Shown: piece after piece, positions 23,738 through 31,703 of the stretch
Layout: every line of letters starts with the position of its first letter
Numbering within the stretch: position 1 is the first letter of the stretch
Origin: Planctomycetota bacterium
Lineage (GTDB): Bacteria; Planctomycetota; UBA1135; GCA-002686595
Reading direction: 5' to 3'
DNA: 64,000 nt
NCBI GenBank assembly: GCA_030746555.1
Contig: JASLMK010000066.1
Span: 80,471 to 144,470, forward strand
The notes under the pieces: generated by a model
Database searches by the model: none
What the model was told of the DNA's origin: nothing
Seen by the model: the letters and a program-made list of their open reading frames with translations, nothing else
Program-made: the position numbers and the translations under genes

Positions 23738-24349
23738 ATGTCCACAGATCCCGACCACGACCTCGTCATCGCCTGCCAGGCCGACCCGCCCGACGGGCTG
23801 GAGGGGGGGTTCCGCGACCTCTACGAGCAGTACAAGGACCGGGTCTACAACACCTGCTACCGCATCACGGGGAACCCCACCGACGCCCTCGACGCCGCCC
23901 AGGAGACCTTCGGGATCCTCTTCCGCAAGATCGACGGCTTCCGCTTCGAGTCGCGCTTCTCCAGCTGGGTCTACCGCATCGCCGTCAACGCCAGCATCGA
24001 CCTCAAGCGCAGGGCGAGCAACAGGAGCCTGGCCTCCCTGGACGCGGCCAGCTCCGACGAGTGCCGGGCCGACCACGGTGTGCCGCCTCTGGCCGACGAG
24101 GACGCCGAGAGCCCGATGGCCTGCGCATCGCGCCACGAGCTCGAGGAGGAGATCCAGGAGGCGATCCTGCGGCTCTCCCCGAAGATGCGCGCCATCACGG
24201 TGCTGCGCTACGTCGAAGGGCTCTCCTACGATCAGATCTCCGAGGCCCTCCAGGTCTCGCTGGGGACCGTCAAGTCGCGCCTCGCTCGGGCCCACCAGGC
24301 CCTCGATCGCGAGCTCACCCCGGTCCTCGACAAGCACTACCTCACCTGA
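23738..24349 (+). CDS. ECF-type RNA polymerase sigma factor
   Basis: 203 residues from the ATG at 23738. Region 2: FRDLYEQYKDRVYNTCYRIT, ALDAAQETFGILFRKIDGFR and FSSWVYRIAVNASIDLKRR. Region 4: LSPKMRAITVLRYVEGLSY with the helix-turn-helix ISEALQVSLGTVKSRLARA. It resembles RpoE-type sigma factors. The next gene, 110 bases downstream, encodes a fused anti-sigma/RseB-like protein, and a GGAAC/CGTC promoter precedes the gene, so the whole unit looks like a complete envelope-stress circuit. Confidence 0.95.
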   Translation: MSTDPDHDLVIACQADPPDGLEGGFRDLYEQYKDRVYNTCYRITGNPTDALDAAQETFGILFRKIDGFRFESRFSSWVYRIAVNASIDLKRRASNRSLASLDAASSDECRADHGVPPLADEDAESPMACASRHELEEEIQEAILRLSPKMRAITVLRYVEGLSYDQISEALQVSLGTVKSRLARAHQALDRELTPVLDKHYLT

Positions 24350-24459
24350 CCCCCGACCCCGACGAGGACTCCCCGATCCCGATCGTGTACACCTGAGACC
24401 GGATCGTCGATCACGGCCGGACCATCCCCTCGGCCCCGACGATCGCTCCCCCGCCACCC

Positions 24460-26262
24460 ATGCCCAAGACCTGTCGAGAGCACCGAGCGCGCATGACCCA
24501 CGAGGTCGGCGAGCCGCGTCCGTGGGCGGACGAGTCCGAGCGCCACCTCGCCGCCTGCGGCGAGTGTGCGGCGTGGGCTCGCCACCGGGTGCGCCAGGTC
24601 CGTGCGCTCGCTTCCCTCGCGCCCGCCGAAGCTCCCGCGGAGCTCGCACGCCGGGTCGCCGCGGAGCGCGAGACGGGGGCGGCGGGCATCCGGGCGGCGG
24701 CGCACCTGGGTCTTCTCGATGCCCGTGAGGCCCCCACCGAGCTCGACGGCCTGGTGGTGGCGGCCATGCACGCGGGACACCGCCAGGATCGGGCCACAGC
24801 CCACCTCTGCTCCCACCTGGGCGAGGGCCTGCGCGCGCCCGCCGAGCTGGAGCGGCGCCTCGCCGCCGCGACCGACCCGCCTTCGCTCTCCGATTTGGAA
24901 GCGGCCTCCCTCGAGCGGGGCGTCGCCGGCGATCTCGAGGACTTGCCGCGCGCCCTCACCTCGCGCATGACCGGCAAGCTCTCCCGCCGCCCGGCCCCCG
25001 CCCAGCTCGCCGGTGCCCTGCAGGGGCCCGGCAGCCGGCGCTGGCCCCTCGGCCTGGCAGCGGTCCTCTCGGCGGCCACCCTGGTGGCAGCCTGGAGCGG
25101 CGGCCGCTGGTGGCTGGAGGGCGCCTCGGACCCCTCCTCGGCTCCGACGGTCCTGAGCTTCGAGGTGCGCCGGCTCGAATCGGCGGCGGAGCTGGAGCAG
25201 TTGGGTCTGGCTGGGTTCGTCGACCACGGCCTCTTGACGGCGGCCCGCGCCGCGCCCGGCGCGGCCTTCGGCGCGCGTCCCTCGACCCGGCGCGCCGTCG
25301 GGAGCGCGACCAGCGGCGCCAACTCCACGGGGGGCTCGCTGCCGGCGGCTCCGGGCGTCGGGCGCCTCACCCCCGCGGACCTGCCGCTGTTGGCCGCCGT
25401 CGCCGGCGCGTCCGAGAGCGTCGAGCACCGGGGCGTGCGGCGCGTGTTCCTCGCCAATCCCGCCCTGACTGCCGCGCCTTCGATCGAGTACCGCGAGGAG
25501 GTCGGCAGCGACGGCCTCGGCGCGTTCTTCGTGCGCCCCATCGAGGTCATCTCGCCCCCCCTCGACCCCAACGCCCTCGATCTGTTCCTGATGCTCCAGG
25601 AGGAGCGCCAGGGATTCCAGTTCCGCTATCGCGACTTCCGGATCGCCGACATCGACCTGTTCATGGCCCGCTATCAGGTCGCCGTCCGCCCCAAGGAGGA
25701 GCAGGTCGCCGGCCGGGCGTGCCAGGTCCTCGATGTGCGTCTGCGCGAGCAAGCCGAGCGGGAATACGTGCTCGCCGTGGATCCCAAGACCGGACTGCTC
25801 CTGCGCTACGAGGAGACATTCCAGACGGGCGAGCTCGTCGCGCGCGTCGAGTTCGAGTCGATCGAGCTCGAGCCCGACTTCTCCGACGGCGCCCTGACCG
25901 GCGGGCCCTCACAGTGGGCGGCCTTCGATCCCGACCACAGTCCTCCGCCCCAGGTCACCTTCGACCTCCTGCGCCCCAAGCTGCCGCCGGAGGGATACCA
26001 GCTCGCCCAGGCCTCCTCGCGCGTCGTCCTCGGCAAGCCCTGGCTGCGGCTGGTCTATCAGGACGGATTGGAGAAGGTCGTCTTCGTGCATGACGGACCC
26101 GACACCAGCGGCGGGCCGTTGCCCGGCACGGACTCGGTGGGCGTGTTCACCCTGGGCGCCTGGACCGTCGTCGAGGGGGAGATCGCCGGCCACACGGTCT
26201 TCGTCATGGGCAAGGTCGACCAGCAGGACCTGCTGGACATGCTCCAGTCGGCCTTGGAGTAG
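24460..26262 (+). CDS. Membrane anti-sigma factor fused to an RseB/MucB-like periplasmic domain
   Basis: 600 residues. N-terminal cytoplasmic part with a zinc anti-sigma motif H29-x3-C33-x2-C36 (HLAACGEC); helical segments to about 190; one membrane helix at about 194-212 (LGLAAVLSAATLVAAW). A linker precedes a beta-rich periplasmic part (about 320-600) with RseB-like features: the strand pair AGRACQVLDVRLREQAE and YVLAVDPKTGLLLRYEET, then ARVEFESIELEPDFSDGAL. A second subdomain opens PPEGYQLAQASSR. In known systems RseA (anti-sigma) and RseB (lipid/LPS-sensing protector) are separate proteins. Here one chain seems to hold both. The RseB call is from pattern memory. Confidence 0.75.
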   Translation: MPKTCREHRARMTHEVGEPRPWADESERHLAACGECAAWARHRVRQVRALASLAPAEAPAELARRVAAERETGAAGIRAAAHLGLLDAREAPTELDGLVVAAMHAGHRQDRATAHLCSHLGEGLRAPAELERRLAAATDPPSLSDLEAASLERGVAGDLEDLPRALTSRMTGKLSRRPAPAQLAGALQGPGSRRWPLGLAAVLSAATLVAAWSGGRWWLEGASDPSSAPTVLSFEVRRLESAAELEQLGLAGFVDHGLLTAARAAPGAAFGARPSTRRAVGSATSGANSTGGSLPAAPGVGRLTPADLPLLAAVAGASESVEHRGVRRVFLANPALTAAPSIEYREEVGSDGLGAFFVRPIEVISPPLDPNALDLFLMLQEERQGFQFRYRDFRIADIDLFMARYQVAVRPKEEQVAGRACQVLDVRLREQAEREYVLAVDPKTGLLLRYEETFQTGELVARVEFESIELEPDFSDGALTGGPSQWAAFDPDHSPPPQVTFDLLRPKLPPEGYQLAQASSRVVLGKPWLRLVYQDGLEKVVFVHDGPDTSGGPLPGTDSVGVFTLGAWTVVEGEIAGHTVFVMGKVDQQDLLDMLQSALE

Positions 26263-26409
26263 GCCGGCTGCGGGGCGCTCGCACACGGCGCGGGCGAGCA
26301 CATGGCGGTCTCGCCGCGGCGCCGTCCCCGGTCCCCGACGTGGGGTAGTCTTGACCTGGAGCGGGGCGGAAACGCCCACAGACTCGCTCCCGGCCCCCCA
26401 ATCCACGTC

Positions 26410-26871
26410 ATGAGCGACCACCAAGAAGAGTCCTTCTCCGAGTCCGACCTCGACTCCCCGGAGTACCGGGACCGCTTGATGCGCAAGCTGAACTGCCTGA
26501 TTGCGCTCTTGGAGGTGGCCCTGGCGCGCGTTCGGCGGTCCATGGCCGGCCCCGAAGCCGACCTCGACAGGCTCTCGCGCATCCGCACGAACCTGCAGAG
26601 CACCCTGGATGTCTGCACGCGAGCCCGCGTCGCCCTGGAGCGCCGCGAGGCCACGCCTTCCGACCTCGCCGAGAGCCTGGCGTGCGTCAGCGGCTTCGAC
26701 CTCCCCGAGGGAGAGCCCTTCGTCTTCCAGGAGTTGCCCGATGGGGCGCGGGTCGAGATGACCTCCCTGGAGGAGGAGCGCAAGTTCGAGCTGATGGGCG
26801 TGATCGACCCCGAGGAGGTCGAGGCCTGCAACATCGACGAGCTTGCCTGCCGCTTGGGATCGGGGGAGTAG
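26410..26871 (+). CDS. Hypothetical acidic cytoplasmic protein
   Basis: 153 residues, not recognised. The N-terminal half is helical and looks coiled-coil-like (RDRLMRKLNCLIALLEVALA, ARVRRSMAGPEADLDRLSRI). The C-terminal half is acidic with FDLPEGEPFVFQELPDGARV and ends in a Cys-containing helix (EACNIDELACRLG). There is no signal peptide or membrane segment. A possible -10 (TAGTCT) lies about 60 bases upstream. Confidence 0.6.
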   Translation: MSDHQEESFSESDLDSPEYRDRLMRKLNCLIALLEVALARVRRSMAGPEADLDRLSRIRTNLQSTLDVCTRARVALERREATPSDLAESLACVSGFDLPEGEPFVFQELPDGARVEMTSLEEERKFELMGVIDPEEVEACNIDELACRLGSGE

Positions 26872-26920
26872 GGGCCCACCGACGACCACCAGGGGCGGTC
26901 GGTGCGGGTAGACTGCGGGG

Positions 26921-27544
26921 GTGGATGGGCAGGCGAGGCCCCTGGTCCGCGGCGAGCGCGTCGCCTTGCGGCGCCCCGGGCGGGAAGATCGAGACGAGTT
27001 CCTCACACTGCGTCGTGCGAGCGCGGACTTCCTGCAACCCTGGGAGCCGCGTCCCGCCCGCGGCGTCGATCCCCACTCCGACTCCGCCTTCGCCGCCTAC
27101 CTCGAGGGCAGCCGCGGTGGGCGGTGCGAGCGCCTGCTCTTGTGTCTCCGCGAAGGTGGGGCCCTGCTGGGAGGGATCAACTTCAACGAGATCTCCCGCG
27201 GGCCGTTCCAGAACGCGGCCCTTGGCTACTGGATCGGCGCGCCCTTCGCCGGGAAGGGCTACATGTCCGCCGGGCTGGGCCTGGCCCTGAGGTACGGTTT
27301 CGAGAACCTTGCCCTGCACCGGCTGGAGGCCAACATCCGACCAGAGAACGCCGCCTCCCTCGCCCTCGTGAGGCGCGCGGGATTCCGCCGCGAGGGGTTC
27401 TCCCGGCGGTATCTCCAAATCGACGGTGCCTGGAGGGACCACGAGCGCTGGGCGCTCTTGGCCGAGGATTGGCGCCAAGACGAGGGGTTCAGCGACCCCA
27501 GCTGCGGAGGTAGCGGAAGTCCTGGTTCACGGTGCGATCGCTGA
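26921..27544 (+). CDS. GNAT N-acetyltransferase, RimJ/RimL-like
   Basis: 207 residues from GTG, with a candidate -10 (TAGACT, 26909-26914) just before the start, suggesting a leaderless message. The RimJ/RimL layout is plain: RGERVALRRPGREDRDEFL, ALGYWIGAPFAGKGYMSAGL (acetyl-CoA loop) and LHRLEANIRPENAASLALVR followed by GFRREGFSRRYLQIDGAWRD. Such enzymes acetylate protein N-termini or small amines. The C-terminal 20 residues after the usual end (LLAEDWR) are extra and are coded antisense to the end of nadE. Confidence 0.88.
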   Translation: MDGQARPLVRGERVALRRPGREDRDEFLTLRRASADFLQPWEPRPARGVDPHSDSAFAAYLEGSRGGRCERLLLCLREGGALLGGINFNEISRGPFQNAALGYWIGAPFAGKGYMSAGLGLALRYGFENLALHRLEANIRPENAASLALVRRAGFRREGFSRRYLQIDGAWRDHERWALLAEDWRQDEGFSDPSCGGSGSPGSRCDR

Positions 27545-28316
27545 TCTTGGCCACCACCGGGGGCAGGCGCTTGTACTGGCTGTCGGTGACCTTGCGCACG
27601 ACGGCCTCGACGAGCCCGGCATCGAAGCCGCGCGCGATGAGCTCGGCGGCGTCGTGGCGCTCGTCCACCAAGAGGTACAGCAGGCGGTCGGCCTCCTCGT
27701 AGGTGAAGCCGAGCTCCTGCTCGTCGGTCTGGCCCTCGAAGAGGTCGGCCGAGGGCGCCTTCTCCCGCACCGCGGCGGGCAGCTCGAGGTGTCGGGCGAG
27801 CTGGTAGATCTGGTGCTTGTAGAGGTCCCCGATGGGATTGAGGGCGCTGGCGCTGTCACCGAACTGGGTCGAGTAGCCAAACAGGAGCTCGGTCTTGTTG
27901 CTCGTGCCGATCACCAGCCCGTTCCACTCGACCGAGAGGTCGTACAGGACGATCATCCGGCAGCGCGCCATGACGTTGCCGCGCCGCCCGCGGTCGGCGA
28001 TCTCGCCCTCGGCCAGGTAGCCGTCGGCCATGGCGCTGATGTCCACCGTGCGCGTGCAAAGCCCCAGGGCGCCCGCGACGGCTTCGGCGTCGGCTGCGCT
28101 GGCGGGATCGGAGGTGCGGTAGGGCATGTTCACCGCCAGCACCTCCCCCGGCCCGAAGGCGCGCGCCGCCAGGGCGGCGGTCACGGCCGAATCGACGCCG
28201 CCGGAGAGCCCGACCACGCCGCGCGAGAAGCCGAACTTGCCGGCTTCGCGGCGCAGGAAGCTCACCAACAGGTCCTCGGTCAGCTCGACTTGGATGTCGA
28301 GGCCGGCCTCGCTCAC
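27489..28316 (-). CDS. nadE: NAD+ synthase (synthetase subunit)
   Basis: 275 residues from GTG. It adenylates and amidates nicotinate adenine dinucleotide to NAD+. The ATP-pyrophosphatase P-loop VGLSGGVDSAV is at about 38-48. Other family marks are IGTSNKTELLFGYSTQFGD and LNPIGDLYKHQIYQLARHL, and DLFEGQTDEQELGFTYEEAD. Size matches the ammonia-type NadE, but the start overlaps (GTGA) the upstream nitrilase-family gene, so the pair probably acts as a two-chain glutamine-dependent enzyme. Its 3' end overlaps the convergent GNAT gene by 56 bases. Confidence 0.93.
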   Translation of the reverse strand: MSEAGLDIQVELTEDLLVSFLRREAGKFGFSRGVVGLSGGVDSAVTAALAARAFGPGEVLAVNMPYRTSDPASAADAEAVAGALGLCTRTVDISAMADGYLAEGEIADRGRRGNVMARCRMIVLYDLSVEWNGLVIGTSNKTELLFGYSTQFGDSASALNPIGDLYKHQIYQLARHLELPAAVREKAPSADLFEGQTDEQELGFTYEEADRLLYLLVDERHDAAELIARGFDAGLVEAVVRKVTDSQYKRLPPVVAKISDRTVNQDFRYLRSWGR

Positions 28317-29164
28317 GGGGCGGCCCCTTCCAGGCGCTCGAGCTCGCGCCGCACGATCCAGGCCTTCTCGTCGCGACGCAGGGGCGTCTTCAGTCGTGCC
28401 CGCTCGGTGGCGTGGGCATCCAGAGCGACGGGGAGGTGGCCGGCGCCGAGGCCGGAGAGCCTCCCAACCTCCTCGCCGAAAGGGTCGATGGCCCGCGACT
28501 CGCCGGCGAAGGTGACCCCATCCTCGCAGCCTACGCGGTTGACGTAGAGGACCCAGGACTGGAACAGGAGAGCCTGGGCGCTCAGGAGCTTCGACCACTT
28601 GCGCGAGGAGCCCAGCCCTTCGCCGGCGCGGGAGACGTCGCGCGCCGGGCTGCAGCTGGGCACGACGAGGGCGTCGGCGCCGGCGAGGAAGTACAGCCAC
28701 CCGCCCGTCAGGTGCCAGGCGTCCTCGCAGATCAAGACCCCCAAGCGGCCGTAGCGGCTCTCGATCAGGCGGAAGTGCTCCCCGGGGCCGAGGTCGCGGC
28801 TCTCCTCGAACATCCCGTAGGTGGCCAGGTGCACCTTGCGATGGATGTGGAGCGTCTTGCCGCCCTCGAGGAAGGCGTAGGCGTTGAAGCGACGGCCGTC
28901 GCGGCCGCGCTCCACGAACCCCACGCCGATCGAGACCTCCTCGGAGCGCTCGCGCAACGAGGCGAGGGGGGCGGCGTCGGGCGCGAAGGAGACCTCGGCG
29001 GTCTGGTCCTTGAGGAAGTAGCCGCTGAGGGAGAGTTCGGGGAAGAGGCAGATGTCCGCCCCGGCCGCGCGCGCGGCATCCACGGCGGCCAGGTGGAGTT
29101 CGAGGTTGGCCTCAAGGTTGCCGAGCGTCGGCTCGATCTGTGCCAGGTGGATATTGGCGTCCAT
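28313..29164 (-). CDS. Nitrilase-family amidohydrolase, probable glutaminase partner of NadE
   Basis: 283 residues. The carbon-nitrogen hydrolase triad is visible: Glu in LFPELSLSGYFL (about 42), Lys in HIHRKVHLATYG, Cys in VLICEDAWH (about 145). The YGMFEE and ARDLGPGE-type segments match the glutaminase domain of glutamine-dependent NAD synthetases rather than general nitrilases. It is coupled by a GTGA overlap to nadE, so it most likely releases ammonia from glutamine for NadE. In most bacteria the two domains are one chain of 540-680 residues. Confidence 0.85.
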   Translation of the reverse strand: MDANIHLAQIEPTLGNLEANLELHLAAVDAARAAGADICLFPELSLSGYFLKDQTAEVSFAPDAAPLASLRERSEEVSIGVGFVERGRDGRRFNAYAFLEGGKTLHIHRKVHLATYGMFEESRDLGPGEHFRLIESRYGRLGVLICEDAWHLTGGWLYFLAGADALVVPSCSPARDVSRAGEGLGSSRKWSKLLSAQALLFQSWVLYVNRVGCEDGVTFAGESRAIDPFGEEVGRLSGLGAGHLPVALDAHATERARLKTPLRRDEKAWIVRRELERLEGAAP

Positions 29165-29263
29165 GGTTGCGGGGGCGGGAGCGTGTCGCGGCCCGGGCAG
29201 ATGATAGCCCCTCGCCGTGTGCGTCGGTGGTGGCGGATCGGTCGGCGCCGACGGGGCGGGCCC

Positions 29264-30259
29264 TCAGCCCCTGGCGGCCGCGGCCACGACCTCGGCCACC
29301 AAGTCGTCGGGGCTCACGCCCGACGCTTCGCCCTCGTAGCCCAGGAGGATGCGATGGCGCAGAGCGGGCGGGGCGAGCGCCTCGAGGTCGGCGACGGTCA
29401 CGTGCAGGCGGCCGGCGACCGCCGCTCGGGCCTTTCCGGTCATCAACAGCGCCTGCCCGCCCCGGGGGCTCACGCCGTGCCGGACGAGGCGCCGTATGCC
29501 GTCGGGAGCCTGGGGGTGGTGGGGATGGGAGAGCGCGACGAGCCGGGCGGCGAACTCGATCACCTCGGAGGCGACGGGGAGGTCACGCACCAAGGCCTGC
29601 ATCTGCAGGAGCTCCTCCGAGCCGAGGAGCGAGCGCGCCTCGAGAGGCGCCCGAGCGGTCGTTGCGGCGAGGATCGCGGTCAGGCCCTCGTGGGAGGGGT
29701 GGGGGATGTCGATCTTGAGCGTGAAGCGATCAAGCTGCGCTTCGGGCAGAGGGTATGTCCCCTCCATCTCGATCGGGTTCTGCGTGGCGATGACGAAGAA
29801 CGGCTCGTCGAGGGCGATCGTCTGACCGAAGACCGTTACCTGCCGCTCCTGCATGGCCTCGAGCAGGGCCGACTGGGTGCGGGGCGTGGCGCGGTTGATC
29901 TCGTCGGCCAGCACGATGTTCGCGAACACCGGTCCGCGCTCGAAGCTGAAGCGCCGAGCCCCGCCCGGCTCCTCCTCGAGAATGCGCGTGCCGGTGATGT
30001 CGGGCGGCATCAGGTCAGGGGTGAACTGGATGCGCCGGTAGTCCATGCCGAGGGCCTGGGCGAGGGTGAAGACCAAGGTGGTCTTCCCCAGACCGGGCGC
30101 TCCCTCGAGCAGGGCGTGGCCGCCGGCGAGCACGCACAGGCCGAGTTGCTCGACGACCTCCCGCTGGCCGATGAAGTGCTCCTCGACCAGGCCCGTCAGC
30201 CCGCCGAAGGAGCGGCCGAGCAGGGAGAGGCGCTCCTCGATGTCGCCGTGTGCGCTCAC
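29264..30259 (-). CDS. MoxR-family AAA+ ATPase
   Basis: 331 residues from GTG. The MoxR signature is complete: EEHFIGQREVVEQLGLCVLA, Walker A EGAPGLGKTT, Walker B VLADEINRATPRTQSALLEA, the sensor strand FVIATQNPIEMEGTYPLPEA and the arginine-finger region AQLDRFTLKI. C-terminal helical lid: GVSPRGGQALLMTGKARAAV. MoxR ATPases act as chaperones that help mature or insert metals into partner proteins, usually with VWA-domain partners encoded next to them; none is seen here. Confidence 0.93.
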   Translation of the reverse strand: MSAHGDIEERLSLLGRSFGGLTGLVEEHFIGQREVVEQLGLCVLAGGHALLEGAPGLGKTTLVFTLAQALGMDYRRIQFTPDLMPPDITGTRILEEEPGGARRFSFERGPVFANIVLADEINRATPRTQSALLEAMQERQVTVFGQTIALDEPFFVIATQNPIEMEGTYPLPEAQLDRFTLKIDIPHPSHEGLTAILAATTARAPLEARSLLGSEELLQMQALVRDLPVASEVIEFAARLVALSHPHHPQAPDGIRRLVRHGVSPRGGQALLMTGKARAAVAGRLHVTVADLEALAPPALRHRILLGYEGEASGVSPDDLVAEVVAAAARG

Positions 30260-30363
30260 CGCGGCCCTCCACGCGCCCGGACGCTCTCGCGGGTCGCTCG
30301 CTCGTCGGCGCGGTCTTGGAAAACTGCCTTGAGGGTCATGGGCGGCGCCCCAGAATGGGAGTG

Positions 30364-31377
30364 ATGGGAGTCTCCCACAAAGCGGGCGCCGACGGCAACG
30401 GCCTCGGGCCGTTGGCCCTCTCGCTGCTGGGCGCGGCGGCGCTGGCGGTCGCGGCCTGCGCGGCCCCCGACGAGCGCCGGGAGGCAGAGATCGCCGCCGC
30501 CGAGCTGGCCAGCTCGCAAGGGGAGTGGGTGCGAGCCGCGGCCTTGTGGCACGGGATCTACTTCGACGACGGCGGCCGCAACACCCGCGCCTGCCGCGAG
30601 TGCGCGCGGGCGCTGTTCTTCTCCGGCGACGCCGACAGCGCCTGCGCGATGGTCGAGCTGGGCTTGGAGTCCGCGCCCGCTGACCCCGACCTGTTGGAGC
30701 TGCACGGGCGCGTGCTGGAGGCCAGCGGCTACCGCAGGGCAGCGGAGCTCAGCCACTCGAGGGCGGTCGCCGCCGATCCCGGGCGCATCTACAGCCTCGT
30801 CGCTCTGGGGCGTCTGCGCCTGCAGCTGGGCTATGAGATCGCCGCCGTGGAGCCCCTCCAGCGGGCCGTCGACTTCTCCGGCGGCAGTGTCGAAGCCCTG
30901 GCCCTGCTCGGTCGCGCCCGCGCCGCCGGGGGCGAGGATGCCCTGGCCTTCGAGGCCTACGCGAAGGCCGCGGCCAAGACCGGAGAGTGCGATGCCGACA
31001 CGCTGCTCGCCGCGGCGAGGTTGGGCCTGGGAGAGTCGGTGCGCACCGCGCGGGCCGACGCCGTGGGGCTGGCATTGGGCTGGGCGGGCGAGGTCGCCAC
31101 GCGCGAGCCCCAGCGCACCCTCGCCCACGTCCTGCTCGGCCGCGCCAGCGAGCTCGCCGGGCGCTTGGAGGCCGCGGTCCAGCACTATCGTCGGGCCGTC
31201 GAAACCGACCCGTCCAACGCCGAGGCCCTGGCGGACCTGGCCTCCTTGCACGTGCGCATGGGTGACAGCGAGGCGGCCTCGGACATGGTCCGCCGGGCCC
31301 TGGAGGTCGAGCTCGATCCAACGCGCCGCACGCACCTGATCGAGCTGCTCGAGGCCGGGCCCGCGGGCGGGCTCTGA
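30364..31377 (+). CDS. TPR-repeat lipoprotein
   Basis: 337 residues. A signal peptide with a lipobox ends at Cys32 (LAVAAC), so the mature protein is lipid-anchored. Tetratricopeptide repeats follow from about 45 to the C-terminus, for example VRAAALWHGIYFDDGGRN, AAELSHSRAVAADPG and AAVQHYRRAVETDPSNAEAL. TPRs mediate protein contacts, often in envelope assembly. Its promoter region is shared with the divergent moxR. A GTG at 30361 is an alternative start. Confidence 0.83.
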   Translation: MGVSHKAGADGNGLGPLALSLLGAAALAVAACAAPDERREAEIAAAELASSQGEWVRAAALWHGIYFDDGGRNTRACRECARALFFSGDADSACAMVELGLESAPADPDLLELHGRVLEASGYRRAAELSHSRAVAADPGRIYSLVALGRLRLQLGYEIAAVEPLQRAVDFSGGSVEALALLGRARAAGGEDALAFEAYAKAAAKTGECDADTLLAAARLGLGESVRTARADAVGLALGWAGEVATREPQRTLAHVLLGRASELAGRLEAAVQHYRRAVETDPSNAEALADLASLHVRMGDSEAASDMVRRALEVELDPTRRTHLIELLEAGPAGGL

Positions 31378-31397
31378 GGGGGGGTCGGCGCGGGCGG

Positions 31398-31637
31398 TCA
31401 CTGCGCCGAGAGCGAGGCCACCAACTCGTCGAGCTTGGCCGTCAACTCCTCGGTGAACTCCTCGCCGAAGTCCAGAGCCAGGACATCGATCTCCTCGAAC
31501 GTGTAGCGCCCGGTCGTGCGGCTGAAGGGGATGCCGTACTCCCACTTGTTCCCGTCGGAGGCCAGGATCACGACCTCTACCTGATCGTCCCCCTCGACGG
31601 CCTTCACCTCGTAGTGCTCGACTTCGTACTCGCTCAT
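31398..31637 (-). CDS. Small acidic protein, DFGEE family member 1
   Basis: 79 residues. Predicted beta strands (VEVVILASDGNKWEY) and a helix follow the pattern TGRYTFEEIDVLALDFGEEF. It is clearly related to the 75-residue protein at 55780-56007 (shared Y, F, TGR-aromatic, D-x-L, DFGEE and a following acidic helix). No known domain is recognised. Its start faces the homoaconitase gene with only 66 bases between. Confidence 0.65.
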   Translation of the reverse strand: MSEYEVEHYEVKAVEGDDQVEVVILASDGNKWEYGIPFSRTTGRYTFEEIDVLALDFGEEFTEELTAKLDELVASLSAQ

Positions 31638-31703
31638 GAGGCCGTAAACTACCCTACTCCTCCTGCCCCGGCCAGGAACGCACTCCACCCACCGCCCGCC
31701 GCC

